5,117 bases of DNA from Thaumasiovibrio sp043421945 (GTDB lineage: Bacteria > Pseudomonadota > Gammaproteobacteria > Enterobacterales > Vibrionaceae). The stretch spans positions 1 to 5,117 of the forward strand of contig JBHOGO010000144.1 of assembly GCA_043421945.1 (NCBI GenBank). Direction: 5' to 3'. The first letter of the stretch is position 1; each line of letters starts with the position of its first letter. Below the pieces are notes generated by a model. The model did no database searches and was not told where the DNA came from. It saw only the letters and a program-made list of their open reading frames with translations. The translations under genes and the position numbers were made by a program. Shown in pieces: positions 1 to 5,117 of this stretch.

Positions 1-2
1 CT

Positions 3-77
3 TCTTGGTTGAAAGATCTGATCGCAGAGCCAGCTTTTAGTTCCCTTCTCTTCTTATCCCGAGTTCAGGTTAGTTAA
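3..77 (+). CDS. possible C-terminal fragment of an unidentified protein, cut by the window edge
   Basis: A plus-strand frame is open from the left edge for 24 codons and ends in TAA at 75-77. It reads SWLKDLIAEP, then a serine- and leucine-rich tail ending in RVQVS. The stretch could be the last helix of a protein transcribed towards the convergent chemoreceptor gene. A second frame is also open from the edge for 12 codons and stops at about position 40, so an open frame of this length at an edge is weak evidence. I do not recognise a family and assign no function. Upstream sequence is needed to decide whether this is coding. Confidence 0.2.
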   Translation, partial: SWLKDLIAEPAFSSLLFLSRVQVS

Positions 78-109
78 CGTTAAAAAATGCTTTCGATTTA
101 TTCAATCCT

Positions 110-2146
110 TTAGCTAAATATCGACACTTGTTGGTCCAAGGCCGCCGCTCCCTTCTGCATTGCTTCTGCTCGCTGTAAAGCTTTGTCACTCACATCTCGG
201 CTCTTGATATTAAGATCGCTAATTTCTGATGCACTCTGTGCAACAGATTGAGAAACCAAAGCCTGCTGCTCTGAAGTGGCCGCTATACTCTCTGCTTGAA
301 CAGCAATGTCACGCACCTGATCGGTAATACTCTCTAATGATGCTCCCGCGACATAGGCTCGATTTAACACTTCTGCCGCATTGCTTCGGCTTGAAGTCAT
401 CAATGCAACTGCATTGCCTGTCGATTGATTTAACTGCTCTATGATACCGACGACTTCTTTCACCGAAGACTGAGTTCGATGTGCAAGCGTTCGAACTTCA
501 TCAGCAACAACAGCAAAGCCACGTCCTTGTACACCAGCACGAGCTGCTTCAATCGCAGCATTCAATGCCAACAGATTCGTTTGCTCAGCAATATCGTCGA
601 TAATTCTAGTGACCGATTGAATATTTAGCCCCTCTTTACTCACCTTCTCGATCGCCAGAGAAGACTCATTCAAGAGCTGGTTAAGTTCTGCCATCCCTAT
701 AGTAACGGCCTCAACATTATCTCGGCCATTAACAGCTTCACTGTCTGCTGTTCTTACGCCAGTTGCAATGCTATCAACCTGAGTAGCGACTGACTGCGCA
801 GAAACCGCCATCTCTTCAATCGCAGAAACCACTAATTCAACTTGATCCTGCTGAGCATCTAACTGTTGTAGACCTTGAGATGCCTCTTCTTTCATCAACG
901 CAGAGCCATTCACTAAATGATAACTGGTATCTCGTATTTCACTCACAAGTCGATTCAACTGTTCAGCCATCGTGGCAGCACTATTATTCAATAGGGTAAC
1001 TTCGTTGCGAGTGTCATCATCTTGCTGAGCAAGTGAAGTGCTTATCTCACCTTTACCTAATCGCTCCATCAGTGATGATAGCGTCGTTAATGGTTTCGTC
1101 ACTTGGTTTAAGTAAAAACTTATCATGATGTAAGAGGCTAAAATAGCGACCAACGACACTATCACGATCATTTTCAACTGTGCCTTTGCATCACTCGTCA
1201 CTTCAGAAACAAATGTGCCGCCAAGCAATTTCCAGTTCCAACCCGGCACTTCCGAAAAGATCAGGTACTTCTCTGCAGGTTGACCATTATCATTCCAAGT
1301 GAACATTACGCGCCCATTCGGACTTTCAAAAATGGTATCAAACGGGCGCTGACCATCGTAATCATAAAGATCAATGATAGCAGGATCATTTGGCGTAAAC
1401 TGAGGGTGAAGAAGGTACTTACCCTGCATATCTTGTTCATTACTGACAACAATGGTATAGCCAGTGTCTCCCCATGATATTTGATTGAGAGAATGAAAGA
1501 TCGATGCCGTCGCCTCTTGCAGTGAAAATCCTACAAACGACACGACGAACTGCTTCGTACCAGTTACACGAATCGGTGTATAAATACTTAAATAACGCTC
1601 TCCAAAAAGCGTGACTTGCTCGGTATAAGGCATCCCACGCATCAGTGCATCACGTGCAGGGTGTTCACGACCTAGCCATGTCCCCAAAACACGTTGATCT
1701 CGCTCATCACGCAGTGAGCTGCTTACACGCAACCAGTCGTCACCGACGGGCGAAAACAACGTGGCAACAGCACCAGTATCAGCGGTGAATTCGTCAACCA
1801 AAGCATTATCACCAATAATCGAGGAACCATTAACCGTCAAACGAGGGAGATCGATACCACGCCAACTTTCTATCTGCTCACTCAGATTCAGTTCTTTCAG
1901 GTACTGGTTCTGGAATGAACGATTAAACGACCTCATCGATGCAAAGTAAGCATCGTATTGATCTCCTACAGTCACTGCAAGAGAGTCTAATTTCAATTGA
2001 TGATTCGATAATGTACTATTTAAAAAAGCGTTATAAGTAGAACGGAAAACAAATAATGCAGCAGTCGACATAGAAAGAACCAAAACAAATACTATTGTGA
2101 GCTTTATCTGATGAGCGATGCTCAATTTATTAAAGAAGTTACGCAT
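110..2146 (-). CDS. methyl-accepting chemotaxis protein with Cache_3-Cache_2 type sensor domain
   Basis: A complete 678-residue transmembrane chemoreceptor. It should sense a small molecule in the periplasm and control CheA autophosphorylation through CheW. Seen in order: a short cytoplasmic N-terminus, TM1 about residues 15-34, a periplasmic sensor about 36-322, TM2 about 324-346, a HAMP linker about 347-400 (KPLTTLSSLMERLGKGE), and a long helical signalling hairpin about 405-678. In the sensor, VSSSLRDERDQRVLGTWLGR (141-160), the YTPI stretch near 189 and VSFVGFSL near 202 follow the pattern of Cache 3/Cache 2 fusion domains; W225-G310 looks like the membrane-proximal Cache_2 part. The hairpin tip EQTNLLALNAAIEAARAG starts at 521 and GRGFAVVADEVRTLA at 541. 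Candidate methylation patches lie near E444/E445 and E626/Q627. About 133 residues separate HAMP from the tip, which suggests a 40-heptad receptor. There is no C-terminal NWETF-like CheR tether. Ligand unknown. The start is the only ATG ahead of TM1, but its Shine-Dalgarno match is poor (AGG, 16 nt upstream). No clear terminator follows. Confidence 0.96.
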   Translation of the reverse strand: MRNFFNKLSIAHQIKLTIVFVLVLSMSTAALFVFRSTYNAFLNSTLSNHQLKLDSLAVTVGDQYDAYFASMRSFNRSFQNQYLKELNLSEQIESWRGIDLPRLTVNGSSIIGDNALVDEFTADTGAVATLFSPVGDDWLRVSSSLRDERDQRVLGTWLGREHPARDALMRGMPYTEQVTLFGERYLSIYTPIRVTGTKQFVVSFVGFSLQEATASIFHSLNQISWGDTGYTIVVSNEQDMQGKYLLHPQFTPNDPAIIDLYDYDGQRPFDTIFESPNGRVMFTWNDNGQPAEKYLIFSEVPGWNWKLLGGTFVSEVTSDAKAQLKMIVIVSLVAILASYIMISFYLNQVTKPLTTLSSLMERLGKGEISTSLAQQDDDTRNEVTLLNNSAATMAEQLNRLVSEIRDTSYHLVNGSALMKEEASQGLQQLDAQQDQVELVVSAIEEMAVSAQSVATQVDSIATGVRTADSEAVNGRDNVEAVTIGMAELNQLLNESSLAIEKVSKEGLNIQSVTRIIDDIAEQTNLLALNAAIEAARAGVQGRGFAVVADEVRTLAHRTQSSVKEVVGIIEQLNQSTGNAVALMTSSRSNAAEVLNRAYVAGASLESITDQVRDIAVQAESIAATSEQQALVSQSVAQSASEISDLNIKSRDVSDKALQRAEAMQKGAAALDQQVSIFS

Positions 2147-2393
2147 AAATTATGTTGTGTTGCCTATAAAAAAATATCGTAAAGGTATGAACCCGCGCAT
2201 ACTCACCCATCGAGATCACAAATAAAAGCAATTGGAATTATTTAGCAGCCAAATGAAAAATAAAGCGTCACTTGCTGTCAACTTGATAAGAAAGCTTTAC
2301 TCCTTTAAACCAAAATCGTGAAAAACAGTCTATAAATTAACAGTTATCGGGTGACTTCCCCCTCTCTATTGATACTCAAGAAGGCAACGGTTA
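2147..2393. promoter_or_regulatory. divergent intergenic region between the chemoreceptor and lipoprotein genes
   Basis: This AT-rich 247-nt stretch separates two divergently oriented genes, so it should hold promoters for both. On the plus strand the best -10-like hexamer is TATAAA at 2331-2336, but no good -35 lies at the right distance; TTGATA at 2283-2288 is too far upstream for it. On the minus strand there is a TACGATATT stretch about 35-45 nt ahead of the chemoreceptor start, again without a clear -35. I found no convincing sigma-28 or sigma-54 promoter and no riboswitch. The region is inferred to be regulatory from gene orientation more than from motifs. Confidence 0.45.
2378..2384 (+). 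promoter_or_regulatory. ribosome binding site of the lipoprotein gene
   Basis: AAGAAGG lies 9 nt ahead of the ATG at 2394. It is a good Shine-Dalgarno match and supports this start, which also places a short basic segment (FKKNG) directly before the hydrophobic signal. Confidence 0.6.
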
Positions 2394-2810
2394 ATGTTCA
2401 AAAAAAACGGCTTTTACGTACTGGTTTTTCTACTTATATCAGCTTGCGCATCACATGATGATGTCCGGCCAAGCCTTGATGGCACCCATGAGGTACTAAT
2501 ATCGGGAGTTGATTATCAAGACACTTCCCGCGAAGCGATTCGACAAGCCAAAAGTTACTGCCAGTCTCAGAGCAAAGAGATGTTTGTCATTGATGAAGTA
2601 CGCCATTTCGAAAGCAGCCTGACACAAACACAATATGAGCAAGCAAAACGGCTTTTGGAGCTTGGTGAAGCAGCCAAAGGGGTCTTATCTTCTGTTGGTG
2701 GTACGGAAATAGCAGGAGCAACCAGCGCCGTATCCATATTAAGTGATAGCTATGCAGGTACACTTGAAGAGAATCCGTATGTCACCTCGCTAACATTTGA
2801 ATGCCATTAG
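2394..2810 (+). CDS. small predicted outer-membrane lipoprotein of unknown function
   Basis: A complete 138-residue protein. It begins with a lipoprotein signal peptide: positive residues K3-K4, a hydrophobic core about 7-15, and the lipobox I15-S16-A17-C18. Cleavage by signal peptidase II before C18 is expected. Alanine, not aspartate, at +2 suggests sorting to the outer membrane by the Lol system. The mature part of about 120 residues contains a helix-like segment around 44-58 (TSREAIRQAKSYCQSQSKE), a strand-like FVIDEV, a glutamine- and leucine-rich helix about 76-96, a glycine/alanine-rich segment about 95-112, and a tail ending in FECH. Besides the lipid-anchored cysteine there are two others, C56 and C137, which could form a disulfide in the periplasm. 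I do not recognise the family with confidence; many vibrios encode small lipoproteins with an AxxxAxxYC helix like this. The next gene starts 72 nt downstream on the same strand without an obvious terminator between, so co-transcription with yfbR-dgt is possible but not shown. Confidence 0.85.
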   Translation: MFKKNGFYVLVFLLISACASHDDVRPSLDGTHEVLISGVDYQDTSREAIRQAKSYCQSQSKEMFVIDEVRHFESSLTQTQYEQAKRLLELGEAAKGVLSSVGGTEIAGATSAVSILSDSYAGTLEENPYVTSLTFECH

Positions 2811-2824
2811 CCTTTCTCAATAGA

Positions 2825-2853
2825 TTGCAGTGACTGAACGATACTGCTAACGT
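2825..2853 (+). promoter_or_regulatory. weak candidate promoter upstream of yfbR
   Basis: TTGCAG (2825-2830) and TAACGT (2848-2853) are separated by 17 nt, the ideal spacing, but each matches its sigma-70 consensus at only about half the positions. The -10-like element overlaps the 8-bp palindrome TAACGTTA (2848-2855). The pair would start transcription about 20-25 nt ahead of the yfbR start. This is a tentative reading. Confidence 0.2.
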
Positions 2854-2871
2854 TAATGCACGATTCTTGAT

Positions 2872-2875
2872 GAGA
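2872..2875 (+). promoter_or_regulatory. Shine-Dalgarno that favours the internal yfbR start
   Basis: GAGA at 2872-2875, within GATGAGAA, lies only 1-2 nt from the first ATG (2877) but 7 nt from the ATG at 2883. The spacing fits initiation at 2883, which also gives an N-terminus of the same length as E. coli YfbR (MPVSHFF against MKQSHFF). Confidence 0.5.
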
Positions 2876-2882
2876 AATGTCT

Positions 2883-3467
2883 ATGCCTGTCAGTCACTTC
2901 TTTGCCCATCTTTCTAGAATGAAGTTAATTCACCGCTGGCCACTGATGCGGAATATGTCTCCCGAAAACATCAGTGAGCATAGCCTCATGGTCGCGTTTG
3001 TGGCTCATGGGCTCGCCCTAATAAAAAACAAGAAATTCTCAGGCAACACGAACCCTGAACGTGTCGCACTCTTAGCGCTTTTTCACGATGCGAGCGAAGT
3101 ACTCACTGGTGATATGCCAACCCCTATCAAGTACTACAACCCTGCCATCGCTAAAGAATATAAAAAGATCGAATTAGCTGCAGAGAAGAAGCTTATCTCC
3201 ATGCTTCCTCCTGAATTCCAAGACGACTACGCCTCGTTATTGGGTAGCGAAGAAATCGACCAAGATGACGCGAAAATGGTTAAACAAGCCGACACGCTCT
3301 GCGCTTATATCAAATGTTTAGAAGAGCTGGCGATGGGTAATCATGAGTTTGAAAAAGCCAAGAAGCGCTTAGAAGCGATGCTCGAAGAGCGCCGCACCCC
3401 AGAGCTAACCTATTTTGAAGACGTTTTCATCCCTAGCTTTAGCTTAACCTTGGACGAAATTAGTTAG
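2883..3467 (+). CDS. yfbR: 5'-deoxynucleotidase YfbR (HD-domain phosphohydrolase)
   Basis: A 194-residue cytoplasmic enzyme of the HD superfamily that hydrolyses deoxyribonucleoside 5'-monophosphates to deoxynucleosides and phosphate, using a divalent metal. Numbering from the upstream ATG at 2877 (subtract two for the chosen start), the E. coli YfbR active-site residues are all present: R20 and W21 in the HRWPLMRN motif, H35 in SEHSLMVA, the H70-D71 pair in FHDASEVLTGD with E74 and D79, and D139 in VKQADTLCAY. The C-terminus ending SFSLTLDEIS also matches the E. coli protein closely (SFHLSLDEIS). I place the start at 2883 rather than 2877 because of ribosome-binding-site spacing and the match to the E. 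coli N-terminus; the longer form adds only MS. The dGTPase-like gene begins 20 nt after the stop, so the two are probably one operon acting on the same nucleotide pool. The identification is secure; the exact start is less so. Confidence 0.96.
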   Translation: MPVSHFFAHLSRMKLIHRWPLMRNMSPENISEHSLMVAFVAHGLALIKNKKFSGNTNPERVALLALFHDASEVLTGDMPTPIKYYNPAIAKEYKKIELAAEKKLISMLPPEFQDDYASLLGSEEIDQDDAKMVKQADTLCAYIKCLEELAMGNHEFEKAKKRLEAMLEERRTPELTYFEDVFIPSFSLTLDEIS

Positions 3468-3474
3468 CCAACAC

Positions 3475-3479
3475 GGAAG
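3475..3479 (+). promoter_or_regulatory. ribosome binding site of the dGTPase-like gene
   Basis: GGAAG lies 8 nt ahead of the ATG at 3488, inside the 20-nt gap after yfbR. It is a clear Shine-Dalgarno match and supports both this start and translation from a shared transcript. Confidence 0.65.
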
Positions 3480-3487
3480 TATTATTA

Positions 3488-4822
3488 ATGAGCTACAGCC
3501 TCCCCCCTGCATGGCAACAACGCTATACCAACGAAAACAAATACCGTCGGGATGATCACCGCAGCGCGTATCAACGCGACAGAGCCCGTATCCTGCATTC
3601 TGCCGCGTTTCGGCGCTTACAGGCGAAAACACAAGTGCTAGGCGCTGGCATGAATGATTTTTATCGCACACGTCTTACCCACTCATTAGAGGCCTCACAG
3701 ATAGGTACTGGCATTGTCGCGCAACTTAAGGTCAAGCAACCCCAGTTTGCAAGCCTACTGCCTTCAACCAGCTTAATGGAAAGCCTCTGCTTAGCGCACG
3801 ATATTGGTCATCCTCCCTTTGGTCATGGTGGCGAAACCGCACTCCACTATATGATGCGTAACCACGGTGGGTTCGAGGGTAACGCACAAACCTTCCGCAT
3901 AGTGACTCAATTAGAGCCCTATACCCGAGAGAACGGCATGAATTTGTCTCGACGAACTCTGCTTGGCTTAATGAAATACCCTGCGTTGATTAGCCGAGTA
4001 ACGGCAGAAGAAAGGCCACAAGATGTCAAAAGCTTTCGTCATTTGGTCGCAGAAAAATGGCACCCGCCCAAAGGGATTTATGATTGCGATAAAGCCCTTT
4101 TTGATTGGGTCCTCGCACCATTATCAGAATCAGACCAAGTGCACTTTGGTGAGTTTCGCGCGAAAGGCGAAAAACATGAGCACCGAAAAACCGCATTTAA
4201 GTCATTAGATTGCGCCATCATGGAGCTCGCCGATGATATCGCCTACGGTGTTCATGATCTTGAAGATGCGATTGTCATGGGCATTGTTACACGCGAACAA
4301 TGGCAAGAGTCAGTCGCCAGCGAATTAGCCGAATGTGGCGATCCTTGGATAGAAAATCACGTCAACGAAATCAGCCGACGTTTTTTCGGTAAACACTACG
4401 ACCGTAAAGATGCCATTGGCGCGATGGTCAATGCACTGATCACCGCTATCCATATTGAGCCGACAAACCCCACGCAAACCATTGACTCACCACTGCTCAG
4501 TTGGACGGCAACATTAAGTGAACCAATGACAAGGGTCCTCAATACCCTAAAGCAGTTCGTGTTCAAATTTGTCGTTCAAAATCATGAATTACAGCTATTT
4601 GAATACAAAGGCCAACAGCTCGTGATGGAATTATTTGAAGCGATAGAATCCGACCCCGCACGTCTATTACCTGATACTACCAAAGAACGTTGGCAAGAGG
4701 CCGATAAGAGTCCCCGTGTCATCGCTGACTACATCTCTGGCATGACAGATGGCTTTGCGCAGCGACTCTACAGCACACTCTTTGACCCATCAGAAGCAAA
4801 GCTATGGCGACAGCATCAGTAA
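3488..4822 (+). CDS. dgt: dGTPase-like HD-domain triphosphohydrolase (type 2 subfamily; possible anti-phage dGTPase)
   Basis: A complete 444-residue cytoplasmic protein of the SAMHD1/Dgt class of HD phosphohydrolases, which cleave dNTPs to deoxynucleoside plus inorganic triphosphate. Seen: the N-terminal RILHSAAFRRLQAKTQV block (34-50) typical of the family, RTRLTHSLEAS with the first metal-ligand histidine H65, the LAHDIGHPPFGHGGE block with H104-D105, the FEGNAQTFRI block (129-138), and ELADDIAYGVHDLEDA (246-261) carrying the second aspartate (D249/D250). All HD ligands are intact, so the enzyme should be active. The length fits the roughly 440-residue Vibrio type 2 proteins and is shorter than E. 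coli Dgt (505). The C-terminal third is helical and lacks a recognisable extra domain. Family members form oligomers and some are allosterically controlled by dNTPs. A Shewanella member of the dGTPase group protects against phage by depleting dNTPs; whether this protein does so is inference. Substrate preference among dNTPs cannot be read from the sequence. It follows yfbR by 20 nt. Confidence 0.95.
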   Translation: MSYSLPPAWQQRYTNENKYRRDDHRSAYQRDRARILHSAAFRRLQAKTQVLGAGMNDFYRTRLTHSLEASQIGTGIVAQLKVKQPQFASLLPSTSLMESLCLAHDIGHPPFGHGGETALHYMMRNHGGFEGNAQTFRIVTQLEPYTRENGMNLSRRTLLGLMKYPALISRVTAEERPQDVKSFRHLVAEKWHPPKGIYDCDKALFDWVLAPLSESDQVHFGEFRAKGEKHEHRKTAFKSLDCAIMELADDIAYGVHDLEDAIVMGIVTREQWQESVASELAECGDPWIENHVNEISRRFFGKHYDRKDAIGAMVNALITAIHIEPTNPTQTIDSPLLSWTATLSEPMTRVLNTLKQFVFKFVVQNHELQLFEYKGQQLVMELFEAIESDPARLLPDTTKERWQEADKSPRVIADYISGMTDGFAQRLYSTLFDPSEAKLWRQHQ

Positions 4823-4853
4823 TCGAAATAGATCAGTATTTTGATAGGTTTGC

Positions 4854-4870
4854 GCTCTCTCTATGAGAGC
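4854..4870 (+). terminator. short hairpin downstream of the dGTPase-like gene, possible weak terminator
   Basis: GCTCTC (4854-4859) and GAGAGC (4865-4870) form a perfect 6-bp stem with a 5-nt loop, 32 nt after the dgt stop codon. No run of T follows on either strand, so it does not meet the usual rule for an intrinsic terminator. It may mark the 3' end of the yfbR-dgt transcript or simply protect it. Confidence 0.25.
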
Positions 4871-4900
4871 ACTAGACTCAACAACACAGCCTTGTGAACG

Positions 4901-5059
4901 ATGAGAACCAATATAGTGAATAGTGAAGTAGCTTATAGTCGTACCCTATTCTGCTCATTGTTAGTCCGCTTACTTTTGCTCTGTTTGCCTTTGCTTAGTG
5001 GTATCACTTGGGCAAGCGCCACCAATACGAAGCAACTCACCGTGAATTACTCCCACTAA
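4901..5059 (+). pseudogene. 52-codon frame with a secretion-signal-like sequence and early stop, possible truncated gene
   Basis: The ATG at 4901 opens a 52-residue frame ending in TAA at 5057. Its product has R14, a hydrophobic run broken by R23 (about 16-33, including LLLLCLPLL) and an A38-S39-A40 triplet that looks like a signal peptidase I site. Only about 12 residues would remain after cleavage (TNTKQLTVNYSH). This is what the start of an exported protein, such as a periplasmic solute-binding or sensor domain, looks like when cut off. No plus-strand frame stays open beyond about 5090, so a single frameshift inside this window does not restore it. There is no good Shine-Dalgarno ahead of the ATG, and an in-frame TGA at 4895 rules out a longer start. 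It may be a gene remnant, a tiny secreted peptide, or chance. A minus-strand frame (4970-5116) is also open across this stretch but has no recognisable content. Confidence 0.3.
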
Positions 5060-5117
5060 ATCAAAGATTATAGTGTGAGCTTCTTGGTGTAGCCTTGACT
5101 TACTCGCCAAACTCACC

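Larger units (their letters stand above)
4823..5117. other. right-hand region without a confirmed gene
   Basis: After the dgt stop codon nothing with a confident function is visible up to the window edge. It holds the hairpin at 4854-4870, the signal-peptide-like frame at 4901-5059, and an imperfect direct repeat (TGAATTACTCCC at 5043-5054 and TGACTTACTCGC at 5096-5107, 10 of 12 identical). Inverted arms GTGAG (5075-5079) and CTCAC (5112-5116) enclose most of the last 40 nt. None of these alone proves a mobile element. Confidence 0.4.

Noticed and set aside
1..30. AAAGATCTGATC stretch near the left edge as an insertion-sequence end
   Set aside because: It contains two GATC sites and an AGATCT palindrome, but no partner repeat, transposase or target duplication is visible, and 12 bases are too few to call.
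74..109. Intrinsic terminator for the chemoreceptor gene
   Set aside because: There is a six-base T run on the minus strand and an AT-only-flanked palindrome TTAACGTTAA, but the palindrome lies after the T run and there is no GC-rich stem before it.
1280..1949. Two short plus-strand open frames (1280-1477 and 1761-1949) within the chemoreceptor gene
   Set aside because: Both are antisense to intact Cache-domain coding sequence and their translations are low-complexity with no family resemblance.
2204..2224. CRP-like half site (TGTGATC on the minus strand) upstream of the chemoreceptor
   Set aside because: Only one half of the TGTGA-N6-TCACA palindrome is present; the other half is TGGGT.
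2235..2260. Possible sigma-54 promoter (TTGGC on the minus strand) upstream of the chemoreceptor
   Set aside because: The required GC dinucleotide at the proper distance after the GG is missing.
3444..3671. Minus-strand open frame of 75 codons across the yfbR-dgt junction
   Set aside because: It lies mostly antisense to well-conserved dGTPase coding sequence, has no recognisable domain or convincing ribosome binding site, and is explained by the codon pattern of the real gene.
4023..4208. Plus-strand 61-codon frame inside the dGTPase-like gene
   Set aside because: It is an out-of-frame shadow of conserved coding sequence with no independent start signal.
4970..5116. Minus-strand frame open from the right edge, as a partial gene such as a transposase
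   Set aside because: It is 49 codons, shows no transposase motif, and overlaps the more convincing signal-peptide-like frame on the other strand.

Overview
The window looks like a chromosomal segment of a gammaproteobacterium, most likely a member of the Vibrionaceae or a close marine relative. The basis is the strong resemblance of the YfbR protein to the enterobacterial and Vibrio proteins, the presence of a yfbR-dgt pair of the kind I recall from Vibrio genomes, a large Cache-type chemoreceptor, and moderate GC content. Genus cannot be settled from the sequence alone.

Layout: 1-109 is a short edge region with a possible C-terminal scrap of a plus-strand gene (3-77). 110-2146 on the minus strand is a complete 678-residue methyl-accepting chemotaxis protein with a Cache_3-Cache_2 type periplasmic sensor. 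2147-2393 is an AT-rich divergent promoter region. 2394-2810 on the plus strand encodes a small predicted outer-membrane lipoprotein of unknown function. 2883-3467 encodes the 5'-deoxynucleotidase YfbR (start moved to the third codon of the longest frame), and 20 nt later 3488-4822 encodes an HD-domain dGTPase-like triphosphohydrolase (type 2 subfamily). The last 295 nt hold a small hairpin and a 52-codon frame at 4901-5059 that reads like a secretion signal followed by an early stop, possibly the remnant of a broken gene.

How they work together: YfbR and the dGTPase-like enzyme act on the same pool. The dGTPase family cleaves dNTPs to deoxynucleosides plus triphosphate, and YfbR removes phosphate from dNMPs. 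Together they can drain deoxynucleotides, which fits housekeeping pool control and also the known anti-phage activity of some members of this dGTPase family. The chemoreceptor is an independent unit. The lipoprotein sits upstream of the pair and may or may not share its transcript. No mobile element, CRISPR array or RNA gene could be demonstrated.
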